From: Niveibacterium terrae
GTDB lineage: Bacteria > Pseudomonadota > Gammaproteobacteria > Burkholderiales > Rhodocyclaceae
Reading direction: 5' to 3'
Length of the DNA stretch: 64,000 nucleotides
Assembly (NCBI RefSeq): GCF_048213115.1
Contig: NZ_CP172404.1
Span: 2,728,001 to 2,792,000 of the forward strand
Shown piece after piece: positions 1 to 8,606 of this stretch. Every line of letters begins with the position of its first letter. Within the stretch, counting starts at the first letter, position 1. The position numbers and the translations under genes were made by a program. A model generated the notes under the pieces. The model was not told the origin of the DNA, ran no database searches, and saw only the letters and a list, made by a program, of their open reading frames with translations.

Positions 1-1
1 C

Positions 2-544
2 GTCGCTCTGAACTGGACCGCCTCGACCGACGACGTCGCAGTGACCGGCTACAAGGTCTTGCGCGACGGCACCCAGATCGGCGTCAGCACCACCGCGAGC
101 TATACGGACGGCACGGCCGTTGCGGGCAAGACATACAGCTACACGGTGATCGCCTATGACGCCGCCGGCAATGTGTCCTCGGCCAGCACCGCGCTGTCGG
201 TAACGACTCCGATCTGCAGCACGGTCAGCGTCAGCTTCACGATCGCCAATGCGAATACCGTCACCGGCCAGAACCTCTACGTCGTCGGCAATCAGACGGC
301 ACTGGGCAACTGGACTCCGGCCAGCGGCTTCGCGCTGACGATACAGGGCAGCGGCGCTAACGTCCCCTGGACAGGCACCGTGAGCCTCCCCCTGGGCACC
401 GCCGTCCAGTACAAGTATGTGAAATGGAACGGCAGTACCCCAGTCTGGGAAACCAATCAGAGCACGACAAGCGGCAACCGTGAGCTGACGACCTCCTCGA
501 CCTGCGGCGCGCAGACCGCAGCGGACGGCAACTTCAAGTTCTAA
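2..544 (+). CDS. C-terminal part of a secreted starch-active enzyme (Fn3 + CBM20), 5' end outside window
   Basis: The reading frame is open from the window edge to a TAA at 542-544, so only the last ~180 residues are visible. Residues encoded by about 2-205 form a fibronectin type III module (NWTAS, then TGYKVLRDG, then the YTVIAYDAAGN strand motif). From about 215 to the stop there is a carbohydrate-binding module family 20 (starch-binding) domain, seen in NLYVVGNQTALGNW and in QYKYVKWNG followed by a Trp-Glu. Family knowledge: CBM20 sits at the C-terminus of alpha-amylases, glucoamylases and related extracellular enzymes. The catalytic domain lies upstream and cannot be seen, so the exact enzyme is unknown. 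A type II secretion operon starts 59 bases downstream on the same strand, so this protein may be one of its substrates (inference). Confidence 0.85.
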   Translation, partial: VALNWTASTDDVAVTGYKVLRDGTQIGVSTTASYTDGTAVAGKTYSYTVIAYDAAGNVSSASTALSVTTPICSTVSVSFTIANANTVTGQNLYVVGNQTALGNWTPASGFALTIQGSGANVPWTGTVSLPLGTAVQYKYVKWNGSTPVWETNQSTTSGNRELTTSSTCGAQTAADGNFKF

Positions 545-551
545 GGCAGGA

Positions 552-581
552 GCCGGGGTGATCCGCAAGGCTCACCCCGGC
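552..581 (+). promoter_or_regulatory. Perfect 10-bp hairpin between CBM20 enzyme and secretion operon
   Basis: GCCGGGGTGA at 552-561 is exactly complementary to TCACCCCGGC at 572-581, with a 10-base loop. No T-run follows; the next bases are AACAGAAGG, which leads into the ribosome binding site of gspG. It therefore does not look like an intrinsic terminator. It may be an intercistronic stem-loop that stabilises the upstream message or lowers read-through into the secretion genes. Confidence 0.6.
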
Positions 582-603
582 AACAGAAGGAATCCAGGCA
601 ACC

Positions 604-1026
604 ATGCAGCATTCAGCGCTCAACAAAGCCAGCAGGGGCTTCACCCTGCTCGAACTCCTGGTCGTCGTCGCGATCATCGGCATGCTGGCCGCTTTCGTCG
701 GCCCCCGAGTATTTGGCCACGTCAGCAAATCGGAAATCACGACCGCGAAAGCCCAGATCGAAGCCTTTTCGCACGCGCTCGATGCGTACCGGCTCGATGT
801 CGGCACTTACCCCGATGGCAAGCTCGGTCTTGCCGCGCTGATCAGCCGCCCGGCCGATACCCCACGCTGGAACGGACCCTACCTGCAGAAGGCGATTCCC
901 CTCGATCCCTGGGGGCATCCCTATCAATACACGTTTCCCGGCAGCAAACACGAGTACGACCTGATCTCTTTCGGTCGTGACGGAGTCCCCGGTGGAAACG
1001 GCGACGACGCCGACCTCGGCAACTGA
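604..1026 (+). CDS. gspG: Type II secretion major pseudopilin GspG
   Basis: A 140-residue pseudopilin. It has a short basic leader, a prepilin peptidase site at G12|F13 (RGFTLLELLVV), the conserved Glu at mature position 5 and a ~20-residue hydrophobic N-helix. The C-terminal GspG signature follows: GTYPDGKLGLAAL, the DPWGHPYQY segment and the acidic Ca2+-type loop near the end (GDDADLGN). Family role: polymerises in the inner membrane to form the pseudopilus that pushes folded substrates through the secretin. AGAAGGA lies about 12 bases upstream of the ATG. First gene of the operon that runs to 9492. Confidence 0.95.
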   Translation: MQHSALNKASRGFTLLELLVVVAIIGMLAAFVGPRVFGHVSKSEITTAKAQIEAFSHALDAYRLDVGTYPDGKLGLAALISRPADTPRWNGPYLQKAIPLDPWGHPYQYTFPGSKHEYDLISFGRDGVPGGNGDDADLGN

Positions 1027-1038
1027 GCGGAAGCGAAG

Positions 1039-2217
1039 ATGCAGTTCGAAGTTCGCGCGCTGGCGGTCGACCGCTACGACACCCTGATCGTCGACGCCCT
1101 TGATGCGGCGGATGCGCGGCGCATCGTCGAGGCCCGCCAGCTGCAAGCGGTCAGCGTGCGCCCGCTAGGCAGCCACCTCGCCCGTCGCAGCCCCGCTTTC
1201 GAGCTCGCGCTCTTCTCGCAGGAACTGGCCGAGCTACTCGACGCTGGGCTCGAAGTGGTCGAGGCCGTCGACACGCTGGCCGCCCGCGAGAACGATGGCG
1301 AGCGCGCCCGCCTCTGCGCCTTTCTGGTCGCGCGCCTGCGCGAAGGCATCAGCTTCTCGGCCGCGCTCGAACAGGCCGGGGATCAGTTCCCGCCTCTTTA
1401 CACGGGCCTGATCCGCGCCGCGGAAAAGACCAGCGACCTGCACGGCGCGCTGTCCCGCTACCTCGAATACCGCAGCCGCTTCGACGCGCTGCGCGCGAAG
1501 ATCACCAGCGCGTTGATCTACCCGGCCATCCTGATCAGCGTCGGCGGAGCGGTCTGCCTCTTCCTGCTCGGCTACGTCGTCCCCCGCTTCGCAACGGTCT
1601 ATCGGGGCAGCGGGCGCAACCTTCCGTGGCTCTCGCAGTGCATGCTCGACTGGGGAGAGCTGATCGCCGGGCACCGCGGCTTGGCCGGCCTGTGTCTGCT
1701 GGGCACGCTGCTGACCGGCGGCAGCCTGCTGCTGCACGCGTGGCGGCAAGGCCGGATCGAGGCTGCGCTCGCCCATGTGCCCGGCGTCGGCCGGCGCATC
1801 GCGCTCTTTCGCCTCTCCCTGCTCTACCTGACCCTGGGCACGCTGCTCAACGGCGGAATGCCCATCGTATCGGCGCTGGATCTCGCCGAGGGGGTCTTGC
1901 CTGAGCCGATGCGCCCGAGACTCCGGGCGATGGTGGCAGCGCTGCGCCGCGGCGAGTCGATCTCCGGCGCGCTCGAGCGCCATGGCCTGTCGACGCCGGT
2001 TTCGCTGCGTCTGCTGCGCGCCGGCGAAGGTTCGGGCCGCATCGGCGAGATGTTCGTGCGCACCGCGCGCTATCACGATGGCGAACTCGCCCGCTGGCTG
2101 GAACGCTTTTCCAAACTCTTCGAACCGCTGCTGATGACCGCGATCGGCGTCGCGGTCGGCGTCATCGTCGTGCTGCTCTACCTGCCCATCTTCGACCTCG
2201 CCGGGAGCCTGCAGTGA
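1039..2217 (+). CDS. gspF: Type II secretion inner-membrane platform protein GspF
   Basis: A 392-residue GspF/PilC-family polytopic protein. It has two repeated cytoplasmic helical domains, each with the FSQELAELLDAGLEVVEA / LTLGTLLNGGMPIVSALDLAE type of core, and hydrophobic segments near residues 160-180, 205-225 and 365-385. It is the usual family length. The N-terminal domain is slightly divergent, starting MQFEVRALAVDRYDT. Role: core of the assembly platform, coupling the GspE ATPase to pseudopilin polymerisation. It sits 12 bases after gspG and its TGA overlaps the GTG start of gspE, indicating translational coupling. Confidence 0.93.
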   Translation: MQFEVRALAVDRYDTLIVDALDAADARRIVEARQLQAVSVRPLGSHLARRSPAFELALFSQELAELLDAGLEVVEAVDTLAARENDGERARLCAFLVARLREGISFSAALEQAGDQFPPLYTGLIRAAEKTSDLHGALSRYLEYRSRFDALRAKITSALIYPAILISVGGAVCLFLLGYVVPRFATVYRGSGRNLPWLSQCMLDWGELIAGHRGLAGLCLLGTLLTGGSLLLHAWRQGRIEAALAHVPGVGRRIALFRLSLLYLTLGTLLNGGMPIVSALDLAEGVLPEPMRPRLRAMVAALRRGESISGALERHGLSTPVSLRLLRAGEGSGRIGEMFVRTARYHDGELARWLERFSKLFEPLLMTAIGVAVGVIVVLLYLPIFDLAGSLQ

Positions 2218-3887
2218 ACGCCAGGAATGAACTCGCTCTCGATCCGCAAGCGCTCGCCCTGGCGCGCCGGGAAGCCACCGCCCAGGCGCGCCCCACTCTC
2301 GCCGTGCTGCACGAGAAACTGGGCCTGGACGAGCGCGAACTGCTCCGCCAGCTGGCCGCCTCGCTGCACTACCGCTATTTCGAGACGCCGCAGATCCTGT
2401 CCTCCAGCCCCGACTTCTCGGCGATCCCGCTCGCTCAGGCTCTGCACCACGGCTGCCTGCCGCTGTACACCGAGCTGTGTCGCTGGGTGCTCTTCGCCGA
2501 TCCCTTCGACGCCGACCTGCTCGACTGGCTGCACGCCCGCGCGCCCGCTGCGCGGCTCGCCCTCGCCACCGACGGAGATATCCGGGCCACGCTGCAGCGG
2601 ATCGAGTCGGAGATGCGGGCGCTCAATGCCACTATGAGCCATACGGACCGCGGCGAGAGTGCGGGGCAGAGCGGCGAGGAGCTCTCGCTGGTCTCGATCG
2701 CCGAGGACAGCAGCCCGGTCGTGCGCCTGGTCAACTCGACGCTGTACGACGCGCTCAAGAGCGGCGCCAGCGACATCCACTTCGAGACCACGGCGAGCGG
2801 CATGGAGGTCAAGTACCGGATCGACGGCGTGCTGGACCTCGCGACCTCGGTGGCTGACAACTCGGTCGCCGAACAGGCCATCTCGCGGATCAAGGTGCTG
2901 GCCGAGCTCGACATCGCCGAGCGCCGGGTTCCCCAGGATGGGCGCTTCCGCGTCACGGTGGCCGGGCGCAGCACCGACCTGCGCGTCTCGATCATGCCCA
3001 GCATCCACGGAGAGGATGCGGTGCTGCGCATCCTCGACAAGCGTCAGCTCGTGCCCTCGGGCGGGCGGCTGACCCTCGATCTGCTCGGCTTTGAAACCGG
3101 CGACCTCGAGACCATCCGTCGCCTCGCCGACGAACCCTATGGCATGTTGCTGGTCACCGGGCCGACCGGCAGCGGCAAGACCACGACGCTCTACGGCGCG
3201 ATCTCCGAGACCTGGACCGGTCGCGACAAGATCATCACGATCGAGGACCCGGTCGAATACGAGCTGGCCGGAGTGCTGCAGATCCCGGTCAACGAGAAGA
3301 AGGGGCTCTCCTTCGCACGCGGCCTGCGTTCGATCCTGCGCCATGACCCGGACAAGATCATGGTCGGCGAGATTCGCGATGCCGAGACCGCCGAGATCGC
3401 GGTTCAGTCGGCACTGACCGGCCATCTGGTGCTCTCGACCGTCCATGCGAACAGCGTCTTCGACGTCTTCTCCCGCTTTGCCCACATGGGCGTCGATCCT
3501 CACGCGCTGGCCTCCGCGCTCAACGGCATATGGGCCCAGCGCCTGCTGCGCACCGTCTGTCCGAACTGCGCCACCGCCATCGAGGCGGATGCGACGCAAC
3601 GAAAACGCCTGGGGCTCACCGACGCGATGCTCGACGGCGCCCGCCTGGTCCTGGGGCGAGGCTGCGGCGACTGCCGCGGCACGGGCTACCGCGGGCGGCG
3701 CGCGATCGCCGAAATCCTGCTGATGACCGACCCGCTGCGCGAGCTGATCACCGAACAGGCTTCGATCGTCCGGATCAAGGAAGCGGCCCGCCGCGCAGGC
3801 ACCCGCTCGCTGCGCGATGCGGCGCTCGCGCTCGCGCTGCGCGGCGAAACCACCATCGAGGAAGTCCTGAGGGTAACTTTGCAATGA
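2214..3887 (+). CDS. gspE: Type II secretion assembly ATPase GspE
   Basis: A 557-residue secretion ATPase that starts with GTG overlapping the gspF stop codon. Visible motifs are a GspE/MshE N-terminal domain (residues 1-130), the Walker A GPTGSGKTTT near residue 316, the Asp box, the Walker B region IMVGEIRDAETAE near 380 and the His box STVHANS near 405. A tetracysteine zinc module (CPNC near 446, CGDC near 483) follows. All catalytic elements are intact. It powers pseudopilus extension at the cytoplasmic face of the inner membrane. The downstream gene begins inside its stop codon (ATGA). Confidence 0.95.
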   Translation: MNARNELALDPQALALARREATAQARPTLAVLHEKLGLDERELLRQLAASLHYRYFETPQILSSSPDFSAIPLAQALHHGCLPLYTELCRWVLFADPFDADLLDWLHARAPAARLALATDGDIRATLQRIESEMRALNATMSHTDRGESAGQSGEELSLVSIAEDSSPVVRLVNSTLYDALKSGASDIHFETTASGMEVKYRIDGVLDLATSVADNSVAEQAISRIKVLAELDIAERRVPQDGRFRVTVAGRSTDLRVSIMPSIHGEDAVLRILDKRQLVPSGGRLTLDLLGFETGDLETIRRLADEPYGMLLVTGPTGSGKTTTLYGAISETWTGRDKIITIEDPVEYELAGVLQIPVNEKKGLSFARGLRSILRHDPDKIMVGEIRDAETAEIAVQSALTGHLVLSTVHANSVFDVFSRFAHMGVDPHALASALNGIWAQRLLRTVCPNCATAIEADATQRKRLGLTDAMLDGARLVLGRGCGDCRGTGYRGRRAIAEILLMTDPLRELITEQASIVRIKEAARRAGTRSLRDAALALALRGETTIEEVLRVTLQ

Positions 3888-4681
3888 TCAAACCCTTGAT
3901 CCCCCGCCATCTGCTGCTGAGCATCAGCCCGGGAAGGCTCGAAGCGCGTCTGCTCGAAACCCGTCTCATCGGCCGACCGCCCCGCCTCGTGGCCTGTCAT
4001 AGCAGCCCCCTCTCAAGCGAGCTCGACCTGGGCAATGCGATCCCTGCGGCACTCTCGGGCCTGCCGCAAACTCCGCGGCGCACGCGGGTCGTGCTCTCCG
4101 ACACCTTCTGCCGCTATTTCATGCTGACGCGCCCGCAGGGCACGGCCCGCCGCAGCGAGCTCGAAGCCGCGATGCAGCTGCGCCTGCGCAGCCTGTTCGG
4201 CGAAGACCCCGAGCATTGGATGCTGAGCGCCGACGCTCGCCTCTTCAACCGGGAGGATCTGGTCTGCGCGCTGCCCCGCGCCTTCCATCAGAATTTGCTC
4301 GCCGCGCTGGACGCGGCGAATCTGTCGCTGCTGAGCCTGCGCCCCTACTGGGTCAGCTGCTGTGCCGATCGCGCCAGGCAGCGCCGGCGCGGACGCCATT
4401 GGCTGCTCGCCGCCGATGCGGATGCTCTGACTCTGGGCCTGTTCGAAGACGGTCGCTGCCGCGCGGTGTGCAGCCGACGGCGGACCGACGAGGACTCCGA
4501 CCTGCAGGCTTTCCTGAGCCGCGAGCAAGTGCTCTTCCCCGCCCCGCCGGAGGAGCCGGGCGACACGCTCTGGCTGTACGGCGCCGCCGCGGTTCAGAGC
4601 CTGAAAACCCCAGTCACCGAAGGGGGGCCGCAGCAACGCATCAGGACTCCGGGGGCTTTCGGCAGCGAGGCGGCGGTATGA
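3884..4681 (+). CDS. PilM/GspL-cytoplasmic-domain-like platform protein
   Basis: A 265-residue protein starting at ATG 3884 inside the gspE stop. No membrane segment is visible and the sequence is rich in Arg. Its position after gspE and before a PilN-like gene suggests it is the soluble, actin-fold-like partner corresponding to PilM or to the cytoplasmic half of GspL (inference from gene order). Similarity to those families is not obvious by eye. Segments such as TRVVLSDTFCRYFML and ELEAAMQLRLRSLFGE fit the Competence-A/MshI style of PilM relatives. The next gene overlaps its stop by ATGA. Confidence 0.6.
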   Translation: MIKPLIPRHLLLSISPGRLEARLLETRLIGRPPRLVACHSSPLSSELDLGNAIPAALSGLPQTPRRTRVVLSDTFCRYFMLTRPQGTARRSELEAAMQLRLRSLFGEDPEHWMLSADARLFNREDLVCALPRAFHQNLLAALDAANLSLLSLRPYWVSCCADRARQRRRGRHWLLAADADALTLGLFEDGRCRAVCSRRRTDEDSDLQAFLSREQVLFPAPPEEPGDTLWLYGAAAVQSLKTPVTEGGPQQRIRTPGAFGSEAAV

Positions 4682-5193
4682 GTCAGGTACTCATAGACTT
4701 TGCGCCCCACCGGAGCGTCTCCGCAATCGCCAGCGCGGCGCTGGCACTGCTCGCCTGCCTGCTCCTTGTCTGGCAGTGGCGGCAGCAGACGCTGACTCTG
4801 AGCGCGCTGCGCGAGGAGGCGGCACGGATTCAGGCGCGCGGCGAAGTGCCGCCGAGCGAACGACGGGCCACGCCCGCTCCGCTGCCGAAGTCGAGCGCCG
4901 AGGCGATCAACTCGGCGATCGCCAGCCTCAACGTGCCCTGGCCGAAGCTGCTGGCGGCGGTCGAGGACAGCCGCCCGGAAAACGTTTGGCTGCTCTCTCT
5001 GGCCGCCAACCCGGACAAGCGCAGCCTGAAGCTGCAAGCCGAAGCGCTGGACGACAAGCCACTCTATGAGTTCGCCCAGGCGCTCGAATCCACCGGCGAT
5101 TTTTCCCGGCTTGAGCCGCTGGATCAGCAGAAAACCGACGCCGAACAAGGTGGCCGAGTGCGTCTGAGCCTGGAGGCGACATGGCAGCCTTGA
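4678..5193 (+). CDS. PilN-like secretion platform protein
   Basis: A 171-residue bitopic protein. It has a short cytoplasmic tail that begins MSQVLIDFAPHR (PilN relatives start with a similar I-[DN]-x-[AL]-P segment), one transmembrane helix at about residues 17-36, a coiled-coil stretch and a periplasmic ferredoxin-like domain. The latter includes PENVWLLSLAANPDKRSLKLQAEA, which is like the PilN pattern in which the locus sits beside PilM. Coupled by ATGA to the gene before and overlapping the next gene by 13 bases. Role by analogy: links the cytoplasmic PilM-like protein to the PilO-like partner. Confidence 0.65.
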   Translation: MSQVLIDFAPHRSVSAIASAALALLACLLLVWQWRQQTLTLSALREEAARIQARGEVPPSERRATPAPLPKSSAEAINSAIASLNVPWPKLLAAVEDSRPENVWLLSLAANPDKRSLKLQAEALDDKPLYEFAQALESTGDFSRLEPLDQQKTDAEQGGRVRLSLEATWQP

Positions 5194-5744
5194 AGTTTGC
5201 ACCGCTGCGTCTGGCTTTTGAACTGCTGCTCGCCCGTCACGGCGCGATCGCTGCGCTGGCCCTGCTTGCCGGTGGCTTCGCCGCGGTGCTGGCGAGCAGC
5301 GTCCTGCCCCCTCTGAGCGATTCCATCCGTGTCGAGCAGCGCAGGATAGTCTGGCTCGGCCACCGCCCGCCGCCTCCGGCGCTCCACCGGGAGCCAAAGC
5401 AGGCAAGCCCGCTGCACGCCTTCGAGGCCGTCCTGGCTCAACCCGAGGACAGGATCCGTATCGTCCACGACGTATGGGACAGCGCCACGCCCGCGGGAGT
5501 CCATCTCGATCGTGCCGAATACCGCGGTGAAGCCCCGGGGCCAGGAGGCTTCGGTCGCCTGCGCCTACGCCTTCCTGTCAGAGGCAGCTACCCCGCGATC
5601 AAACACTATGTCTTCGCACTGATGGCCCGCCACCCGGGGCTGGCGCTGGAACGCATCGATCTGAGCCGTGACGACCCGGGTCAGGAGCTCGTCGAGGCTC
5701 AGTTGCAGTTCTCGCTGCTGATGAAAGGTGATGATGAACGATAA
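5181..5744 (+). CDS. PilO/GspM-like secretion platform protein
   Basis: A 187-residue protein with one N-terminal membrane helix (about residues 20-40) followed by a periplasmic domain. Its C-terminal half (RLRLRLPVRGSYPAIKHYVFAL, then LALERIDLSRD and EAQLQFSLL) matches the PilO/GspM pattern of a ferredoxin-like fold that describes a pairwise residual beta-alpha-beta unit. Overlaps its neighbours at both ends, so the whole group is likely translated as one coupled set. Function is inferred from position and fold pattern rather than from clear sequence identity. Confidence 0.6.
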   Translation: MAALKFAPLRLAFELLLARHGAIAALALLAGGFAAVLASSVLPPLSDSIRVEQRRIVWLGHRPPPPALHREPKQASPLHAFEAVLAQPEDRIRIVHDVWDSATPAGVHLDRAEYRGEAPGPGGFGRLRLRLPVRGSYPAIKHYVFALMARHPGLALERIDLSRDDPGQELVEAQLQFSLLMKGDDER

Positions 5745-6252
5745 ATACCGTCGCTCCCTGCTGATCGCGGGCTTCGCGCTGAGCGCCGGTCTGGTCCTCT
5801 GGGATCGCAGCGGTCCGGCCCATGCGATCGAGGCACCGAGCAAGCCGGTCACGGCCGCTTCGGCGCCTCCGCCCGCGCCGGTGACTCGGACGCCCCAGAA
5901 CCACTCCGCGCCGCCCATCGATGAGCTGGCCCCCCGTTCCATCTATACCGCCACCGACGCCAATGCCTTCGGCGCGCCCAAACCCAAACCCCTGCCACCA
6001 CTTCCGCCTCCGCCGCTCCCCCCACCGCCGAGCGCGCCGCCTCTGCCCTTTCGCTATATCGGCAAGCAGTTCGCAGGCGGGGCCTGGGAAGTCTATGTCG
6101 CGAAACCCGACCGCACGCTGGTCGTGCACTGCGGCGATGTCCTCGATCAGCAATACAAAGTGGAAGCGATCTCGCCTCCCACGCTCGTGCTGACCTATCT
6201 ACCGATGAATCAAAAGCAGCTCTTGCAGATCGGTGCCCCTCTCAATGATTAA
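5734..6252 (+). CDS. PilP/GspC-like Pro-rich periplasmic connector
   Basis: About 172 residues. The preferred start is ATG 5734, preceded by GAAAGG; an in-frame ATG at 5731 and a GTG at 5728 are alternatives. It has an N-terminal membrane anchor, a Pro/Ala-rich linker of about residues 35-105 with runs of Pro-Pro-Leu, then a compact C-terminal domain (PFRYIGKQF ... VVHCGDVLDQQYKVEAISPPTLVLTYLP). That domain resembles the homology region of PilP/GspC, which contacts the secretin N-domain. Proteins of this shape in related bacteria carry the odd product name 'secretion system X translation initiation factor', probably because of the Pro-rich linker. Lies directly before the secretin. Confidence 0.65.
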   Translation: MNDKYRRSLLIAGFALSAGLVLWDRSGPAHAIEAPSKPVTAASAPPPAPVTRTPQNHSAPPIDELAPRSIYTATDANAFGAPKPKPLPPLPPPPLPPPPSAPPLPFRYIGKQFAGGAWEVYVAKPDRTLVVHCGDVLDQQYKVEAISPPTLVLTYLPMNQKQLLQIGAPLND

Positions 6253-8137
6253 GCCTCTCACGCTTCGCCCTCTCGCGGTCGCCCTGCTCTGCCTATCGCT
6301 CGCCGCCTGTGCGGGCTCCCTGCATTTTCGCGAAGCCTCATCGCTGCTCGAGAAAGGCCAGCACGAAGCGGCACTGAAGCAGTACCGCGAAGCGCTCGCC
6401 GCCGAGCCCAACAATGCCGAATACCGCATCACCTATCTGCGCACCCGCGACGCACTGGTGAGCCTGAGGCTGGAGCAGGCCGAAGCGGCCCTGCGCGCGG
6501 GCCGCGCAGGCGAAACGGCCGCGCTGTACAAGCAGATCCTCGCCATCTCCGACAACGAAGCGCGAGCGCTCGATGGGCTGCGCAGGCTGGACCGCGACAG
6601 TCGCCATGCCCAGTACATTGCCGAAGCCGAGGGGGAGCTCAAGCGCGGCGGACTGGATGCGGCTCAGTCCAGGCTGCGCCTGGTGCTGACGGAAAACCCG
6701 GACAACGAGGCGGCGCGGGCACTCCAGCGCAATATCGAGGGCTGGCGCGGCACCCCGAAGCTCAGCGGCGAAGCGAGGCTGGCGGCCGCTCTGCACAAAC
6801 CCGTATCGATCGAATTCCGCGATGCCCAGCTGCGCGAGATCTTCGAAGTGCTGTCGCGCTCTTCCGGCCTGAACTTCGTCCTCGACCGCGACGTGCGGGG
6901 CGATCAGCGCACGACGATCTTCCTGCGCAACGCCACCGTTGCCGATGCGCTCTCGCTGACCCTGGCGACCAACCAGCTCGAACGCCGCGTGCTCGACGAG
7001 CACTCCGTGCTGATCTACCCGAACACGCCGGCCAAGGCGCACAGCTATCAGGCGCTGTCGGTCAAGACTTTCACCTTCAACAATGCCGACGCGAAGACGG
7101 TCGCCAACACGATCCGGACGATACTGAAGAGCCGCGATGTCGTCGTGCTCGAACGCCAGAACGCGCTGATCTTGCGCGACACGCCCGAGGCGATCCGGAT
7201 GGCCGAGCGCATCGTCGCGCTGCACGACACCCCCGAGCCTGAAGTGATGCTCGAAGTCGAAGTGCTGGAGGTGCAGCGCACCCGCCTGCTCAACCTCGGC
7301 GTGCAATACCCCGCTCAGGTTTCTCTGGCTCCGCTGGCGAGTTCCAGCACCAGTTCCAGCGCGGGCACCCTGACACTGCACGATCTGCTCCATCTGAACA
7401 CCGGCCAGGTCAAGGCCAGCCTTGACCCGGTCACGGTCTCGGCCACCCACAACGTCGGCGACGTCCGCATCCTGGCCAACCCCCGCATCCGCGTCATCAA
7501 CCGCGAGAAGGCCCAGGTCATGGTCGGGCAGAGGGTCCCGACGGTCACGACCACGACGACCTCGACCGGATTCGCGGCGAACTCGGTGCAATACCTCGAC
7601 GTGGGCCTGAAGCTCAACGTCGAGCCGACGATCACCCCGGATGGCGATGTCTCGATCCGGATGTCGCTCGAAGTCTCCAGCGTCACCAGCACCAGCAAAC
7701 TGAGCGACGGCACCACCACCTATGAGCTGGGCACCCGCAGCGCCAGCACGCTGCTGCGCCTGCACGATGGCGAGAACCAGGTTCTGGCCGGCCTGATCAA
7801 CGATCAGCAGACCGGCACCAGCAACCGCATTCCGGGCCTGGGTGATCTGCCGGTGCTCGGACGGCTGTTCGGCTCTCAGTCCGACAATTCGACGCAGTCG
7901 GAGATCGTGCTGTCGATCACCCCGCGCATCGTCCGGCCAGCCCTGCGCCCGAGCGCCGAACTACAGGAATTCGAGTCGGGAACCGAAGCGAGCCTGCGCT
8001 CGCTGACCACCGCGACCGAGGGTGCCCCCTCCGACGTCTATCCCCCGCCCCCGCCACCGACGCCTCAGGCTCAGCTCGATCAAATGAGTGCCCAGCCTCC
8101 CACCGCGACCGAGAAGCCCGGAAATGGCACGCACTGA
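6245..8137 (+). CDS. gspD: Secretin lipoprotein with N-terminal TPR-like repeats (GspD/PilQ/MshL family)
   Basis: 630 residues from ATG 6245, overlapping the previous gene by 8 bases; an upstream GTG at 6233 would spoil the signal peptide. Lipobox LAAC puts the lipidated Cys at 22. Residues ~25-165 form tetratricopeptide-like helices (HEAALKQYREALAAEPNNAEYR). A secretin N-domain starts near 186 (SIEFRDAQLREIFEVLSRSSGLNFVLDRDV pattern), followed by an N1 KH-like domain and the C-terminal beta-barrel domain. The latter carries the secretin signature near 512-560 (LAGLINDQQ ... IPGLGDLPVLGRLF). A Pro-rich tail closes the protein. The TPR front is unlike canonical GspD and more like MSHA/Tad-type secretins. 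It forms the outer-membrane gate. Confidence 0.9.
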   Translation: MIKPLTLRPLAVALLCLSLAACAGSLHFREASSLLEKGQHEAALKQYREALAAEPNNAEYRITYLRTRDALVSLRLEQAEAALRAGRAGETAALYKQILAISDNEARALDGLRRLDRDSRHAQYIAEAEGELKRGGLDAAQSRLRLVLTENPDNEAARALQRNIEGWRGTPKLSGEARLAAALHKPVSIEFRDAQLREIFEVLSRSSGLNFVLDRDVRGDQRTTIFLRNATVADALSLTLATNQLERRVLDEHSVLIYPNTPAKAHSYQALSVKTFTFNNADAKTVANTIRTILKSRDVVVLERQNALILRDTPEAIRMAERIVALHDTPEPEVMLEVEVLEVQRTRLLNLGVQYPAQVSLAPLASSSTSSSAGTLTLHDLLHLNTGQVKASLDPVTVSATHNVGDVRILANPRIRVINREKAQVMVGQRVPTVTTTTTSTGFAANSVQYLDVGLKLNVEPTITPDGDVSIRMSLEVSSVTSTSKLSDGTTTYELGTRSASTLLRLHDGENQVLAGLINDQQTGTSNRIPGLGDLPVLGRLFGSQSDNSTQSEIVLSITPRIVRPALRPSAELQEFESGTEASLRSLTTATEGAPSDVYPPPPPPTPQAQLDQMSAQPPTATEKPGNGTH

Positions 8138-8606
8138 ATGCAGGCGCGGCTTCACACTGATCGAACTGCTGGTCACGCTGGCGATCTTGGCGCTGCTCGC
8201 CTCGCTGGCGCTGCCGGTCGCCCAGATCGCTGTGCAGCGCGCGCAGGAAGCCGAGTTGCGCCGCAACCTGCGCGAGATCCGCGATGCGATCGATGCTTAC
8301 AAACAGGCCTGGGACGATGGCCGGATCCAACACGGCGCCCGCGATTCCGGCTATCCGGCCACTCTCTCCGTGCTGGTCGCAGGCGTCACCGATGCGCTCG
8401 CGCCCAAGGGACCCAAGCTCTATTTCCTGCGCCGACTTCCCCGCGACCCGATGGCGGACAAGCCGGCGCTGTCCGCGGAGCAGACCTGGCTGACGCGCTC
8501 CCACGCGAGCGATCCCGACTCACCTCAACCGGGAGAAGACGTGTTCGACGTTTTTTCATCCTCATCGGCGACCGGCCTCGATGGCCGGCCCTACCGGCAA
8601 TGGTGA
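8124..8606 (+). CDS. GspG-like pseudopilin, second copy
   Basis: 160 residues from ATG 8124, which overlaps the secretin stop by 14 bases. Prepilin site G9|F10 in RRGFTLIELLV with Glu at +5, hydrophobic helix, then a GspG-like globular domain (YPATLSVLVAG, FLRRLPRDPMAD) ending in DVFDVFSSSSATGLDGRPY. The final Cys/Ca2+ loop of true GspG is replaced by a Ser-rich loop. Probably a minor pseudopilin of this system. The stop codon overlaps the start of the next pseudopilin gene. Confidence 0.85.
   Translation: MARTECRRGFTLIELLVTLAILALLASLALPVAQIAVQRAQEAELRRNLREIRDAIDAYKQAWDDGRIQHGARDSGYPATLSVLVAGVTDALAPKGPKLYFLRRLPRDPMADKPALSAEQTWLTRSHASDPDSPQPGEDVFDVFSSSSATGLDGRPYRQW

Noticed and set aside
5980..6055. 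Proline-rich stretch suggesting a frameshift or low-complexity error
   Set aside because: The frame is continuous from a membrane anchor to a folded C-terminal domain, and a Pro-rich linker is normal for PilP/GspC-like connectors.
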